This document shows positions 24,249-33,176 of a DNA stretch of 33,180 nt, piece after piece. The notes beneath the pieces are model-generated. The model was not told where the DNA came from and searched no databases. It saw only the letters and a program-made list of their open reading frames with translations. Every line of letters begins with the position of its first letter. Position 1 is the stretch's first letter. The stretch is from Accumulibacter sp. GTDB taxonomy: Bacteria > Pseudomonadota > Gammaproteobacteria > Burkholderiales > Rhodocyclaceae. Position numbers and translations under genes: made by a program. The stretch spans positions 1-33,180 of the forward strand of contig JAFLDO010000047.1 in the NCBI GenBank assembly GCA_017302455.1. The letters are read 5' to 3'.

Positions 24249-26316
24249 TGGCTGCCTCGATCGGAAGGGTAAACGAGAATATGGTACCGCCTTCCGGATT
24301 GTCGTCGACGATCAGCCGTCCGTCGTGAAACTCGATGATCGAGCGACAGATGTTGAGGCCCATGCCCATGCCTTCCGCCTTCGTCGTGTAGAAAGGGGTG
24401 AACAGGCGCTGCCGGTTTTCCTCGCTGATGCCGTGGCCACGATCGATGACCGCGACCTCGACCGCATGATCGTCAACCGTCTGCGCGCGCACCGTCAGCA
24501 GTCGGTCCTGCGGCAAGGTGTCGGCCATTGCATCGCAGCCGTTGCGGATCAGGTTGAGCACCACCTGCTCGATCATGATGCGGTCCGCATACACCGCCGG
24601 CAGCTCCGGCGCCACCTCGGCGACGACGCGTATGCCGAGGCGGCGGGCATCGATGTCGGCGAAGCCGATCGCGTCGTCGAGCACATCGTCGAGCTGCACT
24701 GCACTGCGCCGAGGCTCACTCTTCTTCACGAACTCGCGAATGCGCCGGATGATCTTGCCCGCACGCTCGGCCTGAAAGCTCGCCTTCTGCATGGCGCCGA
24801 GGATGTCCTCCTGCTTCCACTGCCCACTCTGCATGCGGGTGACGCAGCCGGCGCAGTAGTTGGCGATGGCCGACAGCGGCTGGTTGAGCTCGTGCGCCAG
24901 CGTGGATGCCATCTCGCCCATGGTGATCAGGCGCGAGGTGCGTTGCAGGCGCTCCTCCTGCTGACGCGAGATCTCGGCGGTGTGCTTGCGGTCGGTGACG
25001 TCGGTGGCGATGCCCATGCGCACCACCCGGCCATCGACCCAGCGCGTAGCGTGCTCGCGCACGTGGTACCAGCGCCCGGACAGCGGATGCTGCAGTTCGC
25101 CGTCGAAGAGCTCGCGCGGCAGATCGGCCGTGCCGAGGCCGCGCGGATCGACGGTGTAGTCGCCACGTTCCGGCTGCAGCACGGCAACGCCGCGCACGGT
25201 GCGGCCGACGGCATCGAAGCCGTGGATGGCCTTGAATGCACGGTTGGCGAAAAGGATCTCGTCCGTGCGCGCATCGGCCACGAACACCGCGGCATCGAGT
25301 CCGTCGATCACCGCTTCGAAACGCGCATGTGCCGCCTCGAGCGCAGCGCGCACCCGCTTCGGCTCGGTGATGTCGGTGATCGACGCCATCCAGCCCGTCT
25401 GACGGCCGTCGATGTCGATCAGCGGCGAGAGGTAGAAGCGCGTGTCGAGCCGCTCGCCGTTCTTGCGCCGGATGTGCATTTCGAAACCGCTCGCCGGCGC
25501 CCGTCCCGCCAGGGTCAGTTCGAGATTGCGCCGGCAGGCTTCGCGCGACTCCTCCGGCCAGTAGGGAAAAGGCGGCGATAGCCCGACCAGCTCCGACTCG
25601 TCGAATCCGACGAGACGGCAGAACGCGGAGTTCACATAGATGATGCGCCCGGTGAGATCGATCGCCCGCAGCCCGGTGATGACGGAATCTTCCATCGTCT
25701 TGCGAAAGGCGGACTCGGTGCGCAACGCGTCCTCGGCGGCCTTGCGCGCAGTGATGTCGTGTGCCACGGCGTAGACGAGCTTTTCCTCGTGCTCGGGGTT
25801 GATGCTCCACACCAGCCACTTGAAGCTGCCGTCGGCACAGCGGCAACGGTTCTCGAAGGTCACCGGCTCGCCCGCCGCGAGCCTGCGCATCTGCTCGACC
25901 GTCGTCGTGACGTCGTCGGAATGAACCAGATGAAGCAGCGGCGTGCCGACCAGCGCTTCCGGTGAATAACCGAGCGTACGCTCGAACGCGGGATTGCAGC
26001 GGCGAAAGTTGCCTTCGAAACCGATCACCCCCAGCATGTCCAGCGACAGTCGGTACAGGCGGTCGCGCTCGCGTTCAGCGGAAACCCGGCGGCGGACATG
26101 GCTGCGCAAAGACCACAGCGTCGCGAGCACGACGACCGAAAGCCCGCCGATGAGCACGGCCGGCAGTACATAGGGCCGCTCGTCCGACGGCACGGCGGCG
26201 ACGACGTCGAGCGACAGCATCAGGGCGAGCAGGCCGAGGCTCGCAACGGCCACCGGCGCATGAACGAACGATCGCAGGCGAACCGAGGCGCGGTGGACGA
26301 GGGGACGGCGGTACAT
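24223..26316 (-). CDS. Membrane-bound PAS sensor histidine kinase, FixL-like architecture
   Basis: A 697-residue sensor kinase. Two transmembrane segments are close together near the N-terminus (about 20-42 and 49-70) with a very short periplasmic loop, so sensing is probably cytoplasmic or within the membrane. Three PAS domains follow, roughly 85-195, 205-320 and 325-440; each ends with a PAC-like segment such as WLVWSINPEHEEKLVYAVAHDIT. The phospho-acceptor is His475 in LAHELNQPLSAIANY. The ATPase part has an N box (NLIRNGCDAMA) and G boxes (DRGHGISEENRQRLF; GMGMGLNICRSI). I see no clear FixL-type heme histidine, so calling it an oxygen sensor would be a guess. The ATG at 26316 is used; a TTG at 26367 is an alternative. 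Confidence 0.9.
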   Translation of the reverse strand: MYRRPLVHRASVRLRSFVHAPVAVASLGLLALMLSLDVVAAVPSDERPYVLPAVLIGGLSVVVLATLWSLRSHVRRRVSAERERDRLYRLSLDMLGVIGFEGNFRRCNPAFERTLGYSPEALVGTPLLHLVHSDDVTTTVEQMRRLAAGEPVTFENRCRCADGSFKWLVWSINPEHEEKLVYAVAHDITARKAAEDALRTESAFRKTMEDSVITGLRAIDLTGRIIYVNSAFCRLVGFDESELVGLSPPFPYWPEESREACRRNLELTLAGRAPASGFEMHIRRKNGERLDTRFYLSPLIDIDGRQTGWMASITDITEPKRVRAALEAAHARFEAVIDGLDAAVFVADARTDEILFANRAFKAIHGFDAVGRTVRGVAVLQPERGDYTVDPRGLGTADLPRELFDGELQHPLSGRWYHVREHATRWVDGRVVRMGIATDVTDRKHTAEISRQQEERLQRTSRLITMGEMASTLAHELNQPLSAIANYCAGCVTRMQSGQWKQEDILGAMQKASFQAERAGKIIRRIREFVKKSEPRRSAVQLDDVLDDAIGFADIDARRLGIRVVAEVAPELPAVYADRIMIEQVVLNLIRNGCDAMADTLPQDRLLTVRAQTVDDHAVEVAVIDRGHGISEENRQRLFTPFYTTKAEGMGMGLNICRSIIEFHDGRLIVDDNPEGGTIFSFTLPIEAASERLARST

Positions 26317-26467
26317 GAGGGAAGTCGGACGGTAGTTGGCGTATCGTGGCAGCGCGGCTGGTGACAATGGAGACGCAGGCGCGTCCGAATTCTGGAGAGT
26401 CGTTCACGCGGGCGTCATCCGGTTAACCCCTAGCCTGTCGAAAAGCTCCAGTATGCATCTAATTTTA

Positions 26468-26499
26468 TTGCACATCCCGAAATAACGTTTTATATTTCG
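26468..26499 (+). promoter_or_regulatory. Sigma70-type promoter of aceE with an overlapping inverted repeat
   Basis: TTGCAC (26468-26473) and TATATT (26491-26496) are spaced by exactly 17 bases, about 110 bases upstream of aceE. CGAAATA (26478-26484) and TATTTCG (26493-26499) form an inverted repeat covering the spacer and -10, a typical position for a repressor operator. It is not the PdhR consensus. The rest of the 290-bp gap to the divergent kinase gene shows nothing else. Confidence 0.62.
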
Positions 26500-26606
26500 A
26501 AACGGCAGCCGCCTGCGATCCAGGCGATACCGCTTTAAGGTCAAGCAGCACGATGAGCCGCCCAACCGGGCGAAAATCTTCAACCGCAGGGCATGAGGAG
26601 ACAAAC

Positions 26607-29285
26607 ATGACCGGGAACCAGCAACTTCTGCAATCCGACACGGACACCCAGGAGACCCAGGAATGGCTCGAGGCAATCGCCTCGGTGATCGAGCACGAAG
26701 GGCCGCAGCGCGCGCACTTCCTGATCGAGACGCTGATCGCGACAGCGCGCCAGGAGGGGGTGAACATTCCGTACTCCGCCACGACCGAGTACATCAACAC
26801 GATTCCGGCCGAGTTCCAGCCGCCCTACCCGGGCGACCCGGACATGGAGATCAAGCTGCACTCCTACATCCGCTGGAACGCGATGGCGATGGTGGTGCGC
26901 GCGAACAAGAACACCAACGTCGGCGGCCACATCGCGTCCTTCGCCTCGGCGGCAGCGCTCTACGACGTCGGCTTCTCGCACTTCTGGCATGCCCCCTCCG
27001 AGCAGCACGACGGCGACATGATCTATTTCCAGGGCCACTCGGTGCCTGGCGTCTATGCCCGCGCCTTCATGCTGGGCCGTCTGACCGAAGAGCAGATGGA
27101 CAACTTCCGCCAGGAAGTGGGCGGTAAGGGCATCTCGTCCTATCCGCACCCCTGGCTGATGCCGGATTTCTGGCAGTTCCCCACCGTGTCGATGGGCCTG
27201 GGCCCACTGTGCGCCATTTACCAGGCGCGCTTCATGAAGTACATGGCCAGCCGCGGCATGATCGACGCCGCACGCGCGGAACAGCGCAAGGTGTGGGCAT
27301 TCCTCGGTGACGGCGAGACCGACGAGGTCGAGTCGCTGGGTGCGATCGGCATGGCCGCGCGCGAGAAGCTCGACAATCTGGTCTTCGTCATCAACTGCAA
27401 CCTGCAGCGCCTGGACGGCCCGGTGCGCGGCAACGGCAAGATCATCCAGGAACTCGAATCCGAATTCCGTGGCGCCGGCTGGAACGTCATCAAGGTCATC
27501 TGGGGCACCGTGTGGGACAGCCTGCTCGCGCGCGACAAGAAGGGCATCCTCAAGCGCCGCATGATGGACGCCTGCGACGGCGAGTATCAGACCTTCAAAG
27601 CCAAGGACGGCGCCTATGTGCGCGAACACTTCTTCAACACGCCCGAACTCAAGGCGCTGGTCGCCGACTGGACGGACGACCAGGTGTGGCAGCTGAACCG
27701 TGGCGGCCACGACCTGTTCAAGATCTTTACTGCGTACAAGGCGGCCAGCGAGCACAAGGGCCAGCCGACCTTGATTCTGGCCAAGACCATCAAGGGCTAC
27801 GGCATGGGCCAGGCCGGCGAGGCGATGAACATCTCGCACCAGCAGAAGAAGATGGACGTCGAGGCGATCCGCCGCTTCCGCGACCGTTTCGGCCTGCCGG
27901 TGCCGGACGACAGGCTGGAAGAACTGCCCTACCTGAAGTTCGAGGAAGGGTCGCCTGAATACAAATACATGATGCAGCGGCGCATGGACCTGGGCGGATT
28001 CCTGCCGCAACGCCGCACAAAGGCTGCAGCGCTGGTCGTGCCCGCTCTGGATGCCTTTGCCGCGCTGCTGAAGGCGTCGGGCGAAGGTCGCGAGCTGTCG
28101 ACCACGATGGCCATCGTGCGCATCATGAACACGCTGCTGAAAGACAAGCAGATCGGCAAGCACATCGTGCCGATCGTGCCGGACGAGAGCCGCACCTTCG
28201 GCATGGAGGGCATGTTCCGCCAGTACGGCATCTGGAACCAGGAAGGCCAGAAGTACGTGCCGGAGGACCATGACCAGCTCATGTTCTACAAGGAAAGCCA
28301 GACCGGCCAGGTGCTCCAGGAAGGCATCAACGAAGCCGGCGCCATGGCCGACTGGATCGCCGCTGGCACCGCCTACAGCGTGCACGGCGTGCAGATGGTG
28401 CCGTTCTACATCTTCTATTCGATGTTCGGCCTGCAGCGCACGATGGACCTGTGCTGGGCAGCAGCCGACCAGCGCACCCGCGGCTTCATGATCGGCGGCA
28501 CCGCCGGGCGCACCACGCTGAACGGCGAAGGCCTGCAGCACGAGGACGGCCACAGCCTGCTGCTGGCCAACATGATCCCCAACTGCATCAGCTACGACCC
28601 GACCTTCCAGTACGAGGTCGCGGTGATCGTGCAGGACGGCATGCGCCGGATGTTCGCCGAGCAGGAAGACATCTATTACTACATCACGGTGATGAACGAG
28701 AACTACGAACATCCCGAGATGCCGGCCGGTGCGGAGGGCGACATCCTCAAGGGCCTGTACGCCTTCCGCAAGGGCGGCGACGGTGCGGGCCCACGCGTGC
28801 AGCTGATGGGCTCGGGCACGATCTTCCGCGAGGTGATCGCGGCCGCCGACCTGCTGAAGCACGACTGGGGCGTCGAGGCCGACATCTGGGGGGCACCGAG
28901 CTTCAACGAATTGGCCCGCGACGGTCAGGCCGTCGAGCGCTGGAACCTGCTGCACCCGATGGAAGAGCCGAAGAAGTCGCACGTCGCCCACAAGCTCGAA
29001 GGCGCGCACGGCCCGGTCATCGCCGCTACCGACTACATCCGCATGTTCGCCGAGCAGATCCGCCCCTTCGTCAATAGCAGCTACGTCACGCTGGGCACCG
29101 ACGGCTTCGGCCGCTCCGACACCCGCGAGCAACTGCGCCACTTCTTCGAAGTGGATCGCCGGTGGGTGACACTGGCGGCGCTCAAGGCCCTGGCCGATGA
29201 CGGCGTGATCGGCCGCGACAAGGTCGCGGCAGCCCTGGTCAAGTACAACCTCGACCCGAACAAGCCGAACCCGATGTCGGTCTGA
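26607..29285 (+). CDS. aceE: Pyruvate dehydrogenase E1 component (homodimeric)
   Basis: Decarboxylates pyruvate on thiamine diphosphate and passes the acetyl group to the lipoyl arms of AceF. At 892 residues it is the single-chain AceE type of proteobacteria. The start MTGNQQLLQS is set by GAGGAG seven bases upstream. Visible motifs include ANKNTNVGGHIASFASAA, the TPP-binding GDGETDEVESLGAIG ending in INCNLQRLDGPVRGN, and the C-terminal half with FGRSDTREQLRHFFEVD. First gene of aceE-aceF-lpdA. It has its own promoter upstream and is divergent from the sensor kinase. Codon use is like the rest of the core region. Confidence 0.97.
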   Translation: MTGNQQLLQSDTDTQETQEWLEAIASVIEHEGPQRAHFLIETLIATARQEGVNIPYSATTEYINTIPAEFQPPYPGDPDMEIKLHSYIRWNAMAMVVRANKNTNVGGHIASFASAAALYDVGFSHFWHAPSEQHDGDMIYFQGHSVPGVYARAFMLGRLTEEQMDNFRQEVGGKGISSYPHPWLMPDFWQFPTVSMGLGPLCAIYQARFMKYMASRGMIDAARAEQRKVWAFLGDGETDEVESLGAIGMAAREKLDNLVFVINCNLQRLDGPVRGNGKIIQELESEFRGAGWNVIKVIWGTVWDSLLARDKKGILKRRMMDACDGEYQTFKAKDGAYVREHFFNTPELKALVADWTDDQVWQLNRGGHDLFKIFTAYKAASEHKGQPTLILAKTIKGYGMGQAGEAMNISHQQKKMDVEAIRRFRDRFGLPVPDDRLEELPYLKFEEGSPEYKYMMQRRMDLGGFLPQRRTKAAALVVPALDAFAALLKASGEGRELSTTMAIVRIMNTLLKDKQIGKHIVPIVPDESRTFGMEGMFRQYGIWNQEGQKYVPEDHDQLMFYKESQTGQVLQEGINEAGAMADWIAAGTAYSVHGVQMVPFYIFYSMFGLQRTMDLCWAAADQRTRGFMIGGTAGRTTLNGEGLQHEDGHSLLLANMIPNCISYDPTFQYEVAVIVQDGMRRMFAEQEDIYYYITVMNENYEHPEMPAGAEGDILKGLYAFRKGGDGAGPRVQLMGSGTIFREVIAAADLLKHDWGVEADIWGAPSFNELARDGQAVERWNLLHPMEEPKKSHVAHKLEGAHGPVIAATDYIRMFAEQIRPFVNSSYVTLGTDGFGRSDTREQLRHFFEVDRRWVTLAALKALADDGVIGRDKVAAALVKYNLDPNKPNPMSV

Positions 29286-29305
29286 GCGCGCAAGGAGACA
29301 AGAAC

Positions 29306-31021
29306 ATGAGCCAACTCATTGAAGTGAAGGTTCCGGACATCGGCGATTTCGACGCGGTGCCGGTGATCGAGCTGTTCGTGAAGGTCGGCGACACCATCGC
29401 CGTAGATGACGCGATCGCGACCCTGGAGTCCGACAAGGCGACGATGGACGTGCCTTCCTCGCACGCCGGCGTGGTGAAGGAGATCCTTGTCGGGATCGGC
29501 GACAAGGTGTCCGAGGGCACGGTGCTGATCAAGCTGGAGGCGGCGGCTACGACCGTCGCAGCACCAGTATCTGCCGCACCCGCACCCGCACCCGCACCCG
29601 CACCCGCAACTGCACCCGCAACTGCACCTGCGCCAGCCCCCGCAGCGGCTCCCGCCGCCGCATCCGCACCGGCCGCTGGCCCGGCCGCAGCCGGTGGCGT
29701 GGTCGAGGTGAAAGTGCCGGACATTGGCGACTTCGACGCGGTGCCGGTCATTGAGCTGTTCGTGAAGGTGGGCGACACCATCAAGATGGACGATGCCATC
29801 GCCACGCTCGAATCCGACAAGGCCACCATGGATGTGCCGTCGTCGCACGCCGGCGTGGTCAGGGAAGTGCTGGTCAAGGTCGGCGACAAGGTCGGCGAAG
29901 GCAGCGTGCTGTTGAAAGTGGAGGCTGCGGGAACAGGCTCTGTCGTCGCAGCGCCCACCGCAGTTACCTCTCCGGCCGCGGCGGCCGCAGCGCCCCTGCC
30001 CGCGCCGCTGGTGGACGGCAGCCCCGCCGCCAGCGCACCGGCCTCCATGCCCGTCGCCCCCGCGGTCGCACCTCCAGCGGTCAAGGTCGGCGGCAGGCTG
30101 CACGCCAGTCCCTCGGTTCGCGCCTTCGCGCGCGAGCTGGGTGTCGATCTCGCACAGGTCAAAGCAAGCGGCCCAAAAGGTCGCATCGTCAAGGAGGATG
30201 TCGCCGCCTTCATCAAGAGCGCGATGAGTTCCGGCGTCGTGCCTGGCAGAACGCCGGCCGCCGCACCGGTCGGCAGCCTCGGTGGCGGCCTCGATCTGCT
30301 ACCGTGGCCGAAGGTCGATTTCGCCAAGTTCGGCGAGGTCGAGATCAAGCCGCTTTCCCGCATAAAGAAGATCTCCGGCCAGAACCTCGCCCGTAACTGG
30401 GTGATGATCCCGGCGGTGACCTACCACGAGGATGCCGACATCACCGATCTGGAAGCCTTCCGCGTCCAGATGAACAAGGAGTACGAGAAGTCCGGCAAGA
30501 AGCTCACCATGCTCGCCTTCATCATCAAGGCCTCGGTGCGCGCGCTGCAGGAGTTCCCCGAGTTCAACACCTCGCTCGACGGTGACAACCTCGTCTACAA
30601 AAAGTACTTCAACATTGCCTTCGCAGCCGACACCCCCAACGGACTAGTCGTGCCGGTCGTAAAGGATGCCGACAAGAAGAGCGTGTTCGAAATCGCCGCG
30701 GAAACCGGCGTGCTGGCCAAGAAGGCGCGCGACGGCAAACTCGGCCCGGCCGACATGTCCGGCGCCTGCTTCACCATCAGCTCGCTCGGCGGCATCGGCG
30801 GCACCTACTTCGCGCCCATCGTCAATGCGCCCGAAGTCGCGATCCTCGGCGTCAACAAGTCGGTGATGAAGCCCGTTTGGGACGGCAAGCAGTTCGTGCC
30901 GCGCCTCACCTTGCCGATGTCGCTGACAGCGGACCACAGGGTCATCGACGGCGCGCTGGCGACCCGCTTCAATGTGTACCTCGCACAACTGCTGGCGGAC
31001 TTCCGCCGGGTCATGCTCTAA
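29306..31021 (+). CDS. aceF: Pyruvate dehydrogenase E2, dihydrolipoamide acetyltransferase
   Basis: The core of the pyruvate dehydrogenase complex, transferring acetyl groups to CoA; 571 residues. There are two lipoyl domains, with lipoylated Lys44 and Lys172 in the motif LESDKATMDVPSS. They are joined by flexible Ala/Pro linkers, the first containing a run of alternating Ala-Pro (DNA repeats of CACCCG around 29579-29610). A peripheral-subunit-binding domain (HASPSVRAFARELGV, then GPKGRIVKEDV) follows. The catalytic domain ends with His544 and Asp548 in DHRVIDGA. AAGGAG precedes the ATG, 20 bases after aceE. The two lipoyl domains are nearly identical in protein and DNA. Confidence 0.97.
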   Translation: MSQLIEVKVPDIGDFDAVPVIELFVKVGDTIAVDDAIATLESDKATMDVPSSHAGVVKEILVGIGDKVSEGTVLIKLEAAATTVAAPVSAAPAPAPAPAPATAPATAPAPAPAAAPAAASAPAAGPAAAGGVVEVKVPDIGDFDAVPVIELFVKVGDTIKMDDAIATLESDKATMDVPSSHAGVVREVLVKVGDKVGEGSVLLKVEAAGTGSVVAAPTAVTSPAAAAAAPLPAPLVDGSPAASAPASMPVAPAVAPPAVKVGGRLHASPSVRAFARELGVDLAQVKASGPKGRIVKEDVAAFIKSAMSSGVVPGRTPAAAPVGSLGGGLDLLPWPKVDFAKFGEVEIKPLSRIKKISGQNLARNWVMIPAVTYHEDADITDLEAFRVQMNKEYEKSGKKLTMLAFIIKASVRALQEFPEFNTSLDGDNLVYKKYFNIAFAADTPNGLVVPVVKDADKKSVFEIAAETGVLAKKARDGKLGPADMSGACFTISSLGGIGGTYFAPIVNAPEVAILGVNKSVMKPVWDGKQFVPRLTLPMSLTADHRVIDGALATRFNVYLAQLLADFRRVML

Positions 31022-31031
31022 GGAGATCGCC

Positions 31032-32846
31032 ATGAGTCTCGTGGAAGTCAAGGTTCCGGACATCGGCGATTTCGATGCAGTGCCGGTGATCGAACTGTTC
31101 GTGAAGGTCGGCGACAACATCAAGGTCGACGACGCGATCTGCACGCTGGAGTCCGACAAGGCGACTATGGACGTGCCGTCCTCTGCCGACGGCGTGGTCA
31201 AGGAAGTACTGGTCAAGGTCGGTGACAAGGTCGGCGAAGGCGCTGTTCTGCTGAAGGTCGAGGCGGCGAAAGCCTCTGCAGGGGCAGCCTCAGCTGCGAA
31301 TGCAGCGCCAGCCCAACCCGCAACCCCGATAGTCGCTCAAGCGGCTCCCAAAGCCGCGCCGACAGCAGCCTCGCACGGAGGCGCCGCCGATGCCGAATAC
31401 GACATGGTCGTCCTAGGTGCCGGTCCGGGTGGCTACTCCGCCGCCTTTCGTGCCGCCGACCTGGGCCTGAAAACCGCCATCATCGAGCGCTATCAGACGC
31501 TTGGCGGCGTGTGCCTGAACGTCGGCTGCATCCCGTCCAAGGCGCTGCTGCATGTTGCTTCGGTGATCGAGGAAGCGGAACACGTTCACACCGCCGGCGT
31601 CCAGTTCGCCAGGCCCTCGGTCGACGTCGATGCGCTTCGCAAGCACAAGGACGGCGTGATCGGCAAGCTCACCGGCGGCCTGGCGGGCATGGCCAAGGCA
31701 CGCAAGGTCGACGTCATCCGGGGTTATGGCTGCTTCCTCGATCCACATCACATCGCGGTCGAGGAAACCACCGGCAGCGCTCAGGACAAGACGGGCGCGA
31801 CGAAGGTCGTGAAGTTCAAGCAGTGCATCATCGCCGCGGGCTCGGCCGCGGTGCATCTGCCCTTTATCCCGCGCGATCCTCGTATTGTCGATTCAACCGG
31901 CGCCCTGGAACTACGCCAGGTGCCCGGCAAGATGCTGGTCATCGGCGGCGGCATCATCGGCCTCGAGATGGCCACGGTGTATTCCACGCTGGGCGCGCGC
32001 ATCGATGTCGTCGAGATGCTCGACGGCCTGATGCAGGGCCCGGACCGCGACGCGGTCAAAGTATGGGAAAAACAGAACGCCCATCGCTTCGACAACGTCA
32101 TGCTCAAGACCAAAACCGTTGCGGTGGAGGCGAAAGAAGACGGCCTGTGGGTCAAGTTCGAGGGCGACAAGGCCCCCACCGAGGCGGTGCGTTACGACAT
32201 GATCCTGCAGTCGGCGGGCCGCTCGCCCAACGGCAAGAAGATCGGCGCCGAGAAGGCAGGCGTCATCGTCGGCGATCGCGGTTTCATAACCGTGGACGCG
32301 CAGATGCGCACCAACGTGCCGCACATCTTCGCGATTGGGGACATCGTGGGCCAACCCATGCTCGCCCACAAGGCCGTGCACGAGGCACACGTGGCTGCCG
32401 AAGTCGCCGCAGGTGAGGCACAAGGCAACTCGGAGCTGGCGCGCGCGGCATTCGACGCCACGGTGATTCCAGGCGTGGCCTACACGCATCCGGAAGTAGC
32501 CTGGGTTGGCTACACGGAGGCGCAGGCCAAGGCCGAAGGCAAGAAGGTCGACACGGCGAAATTCCCGTGGGCCGCCTCGGGCCGCGCGATCGCCAACGGC
32601 GCCGACTACGGCTTCACCAAGCTGATCTTCGACGCCGAGACCCACCGCGTCATCGGCGGCACCATCGTCGGCCCTTCGGCGGGCGACATGATCGGCGAAG
32701 TGTGCCTGGCGATCGAGATGGGCGCGGACGACGTCGATATCGGCAAGACCATCCACCCGCATCCGACCTTGGGCGAAACGGTCGGTATGGCCGCCGAAGT
32801 CGCGCACGGCAGCTGCACGGATCTTCCCCCGATCAAAAGAAAGTAA
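31032..32846 (+). CDS. lpdA: Dihydrolipoamide dehydrogenase (E3) with N-terminal lipoyl domain
   Basis: Reoxidises the lipoyl groups of the complex with FAD and NAD+. The 604-residue form carries an extra N-terminal lipoyl domain (Lys43 in LESDKATMDV), nearly identical to those of AceF, then an Ala/Pro linker. The oxidoreductase follows: FAD motif VVLGAGPGGYSAA, redox cysteines 161 and 166 in GGVCLNVGCIPSK, NAD motif VIGGGIIGLEMA and the C-terminal active-site His577 in HPHPTLGETV. Lipoyl-E3 fusions are known in betaproteobacteria. The ATG at 31032 is chosen because AGGAG, overlapping the aceF stop, lies upstream; the frame extends 20 codons further into aceF. Confidence 0.96.
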   Translation: MSLVEVKVPDIGDFDAVPVIELFVKVGDNIKVDDAICTLESDKATMDVPSSADGVVKEVLVKVGDKVGEGAVLLKVEAAKASAGAASAANAAPAQPATPIVAQAAPKAAPTAASHGGAADAEYDMVVLGAGPGGYSAAFRAADLGLKTAIIERYQTLGGVCLNVGCIPSKALLHVASVIEEAEHVHTAGVQFARPSVDVDALRKHKDGVIGKLTGGLAGMAKARKVDVIRGYGCFLDPHHIAVEETTGSAQDKTGATKVVKFKQCIIAAGSAAVHLPFIPRDPRIVDSTGALELRQVPGKMLVIGGGIIGLEMATVYSTLGARIDVVEMLDGLMQGPDRDAVKVWEKQNAHRFDNVMLKTKTVAVEAKEDGLWVKFEGDKAPTEAVRYDMILQSAGRSPNGKKIGAEKAGVIVGDRGFITVDAQMRTNVPHIFAIGDIVGQPMLAHKAVHEAHVAAEVAAGEAQGNSELARAAFDATVIPGVAYTHPEVAWVGYTEAQAKAEGKKVDTAKFPWAASGRAIANGADYGFTKLIFDAETHRVIGGTIVGPSAGDMIGEVCLAIEMGADDVDIGKTIHPHPTLGETVGMAAEVAHGSCTDLPPIKRK

Positions 32847-32859
32847 TTTCAGCGCCAAC

Positions 32860-32894
32860 AATGAAAAAGCCCGCATCGTGCGGGCTTTTTCATT
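32860..32894. terminator. Strong bidirectional terminator after lpdA
   Basis: A perfect 16-bp stem, AATGAAAAAGCCCGCA (32860-32875) with TGCGGGCTTTTTCATT (32879-32894) around TCG, carries A and T runs on both sides. It ends the aceE-aceF-lpdA transcript and would also stop leftward transcription from the rRNA operon. The 120 bases beyond, to 33016, contain nothing I can identify. Confidence 0.93.
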
Positions 32895-33016
32895 GGCTGT
32901 CACAACCCACGGCGCTTTTGCAGCAGCGTTGTCAGACTACTTACCGCTCAGCTTTTGATTTCCTTTTCTCGCGCGTGCGGATTTGAGTGGTGTTGTTTTC
33001 CGGATCGTGAACGTAA

Positions 33017-33051
33017 AAACACCCGCCGTCCTCGAAGGGCGGCGGGTGTTT
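33017..33051 (-). terminator. rRNA operon terminator
   Basis: AAACACCCGCCG (33017-33028) pairs with CGGCGGGTGTTT (33040-33051), and the 11-base interior can pair further. Read on the minus strand it is followed by a short T run, eight bases after the end of 5S rRNA. This is the expected end of the rRNA operon transcript. Confidence 0.85.
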
Positions 33052-33059
33052 GCGTAGTT

Positions 33060-33176
33060 AGTCTGACGATGACCTACTTTCACGAGGGCGGACCTCACTA
33101 TCATCGGCGCGGTCTTGTTTCACGGCCCTGTTCGGGATGGGAAGGGGTGGTACCAAGACGCTATGGTCGTCAGACT
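33060..33176 (-). rRNA. rrf: 5S ribosomal RNA
   Basis: The minus strand contains the conserved 5S blocks GACGACCATAGCG, CACCCCTTCCCATCCCGAAC, GCGCCGATGATAGTG and GTGAAAGTAGGTCATCGTC, in order. The two ends (AGTCTGACGACC and GGTCATCGTCAGACT) pair to form helix I, which sets the approximate ends (117 bases). The 23S and 16S genes should lie to the right of the window. The sequence looks betaproteobacterial. Confidence 0.95.

Noticed and set aside
26580-29141. Minus-strand open frame of 853 codons opposite aceE
   Set aside because: Mirror frame of aceE rich in His, Val, Leu and Ala with no domain; typical shadow in GC-rich DNA. The same applies to 17733-19934 and 21588-23594 on the plus strand.
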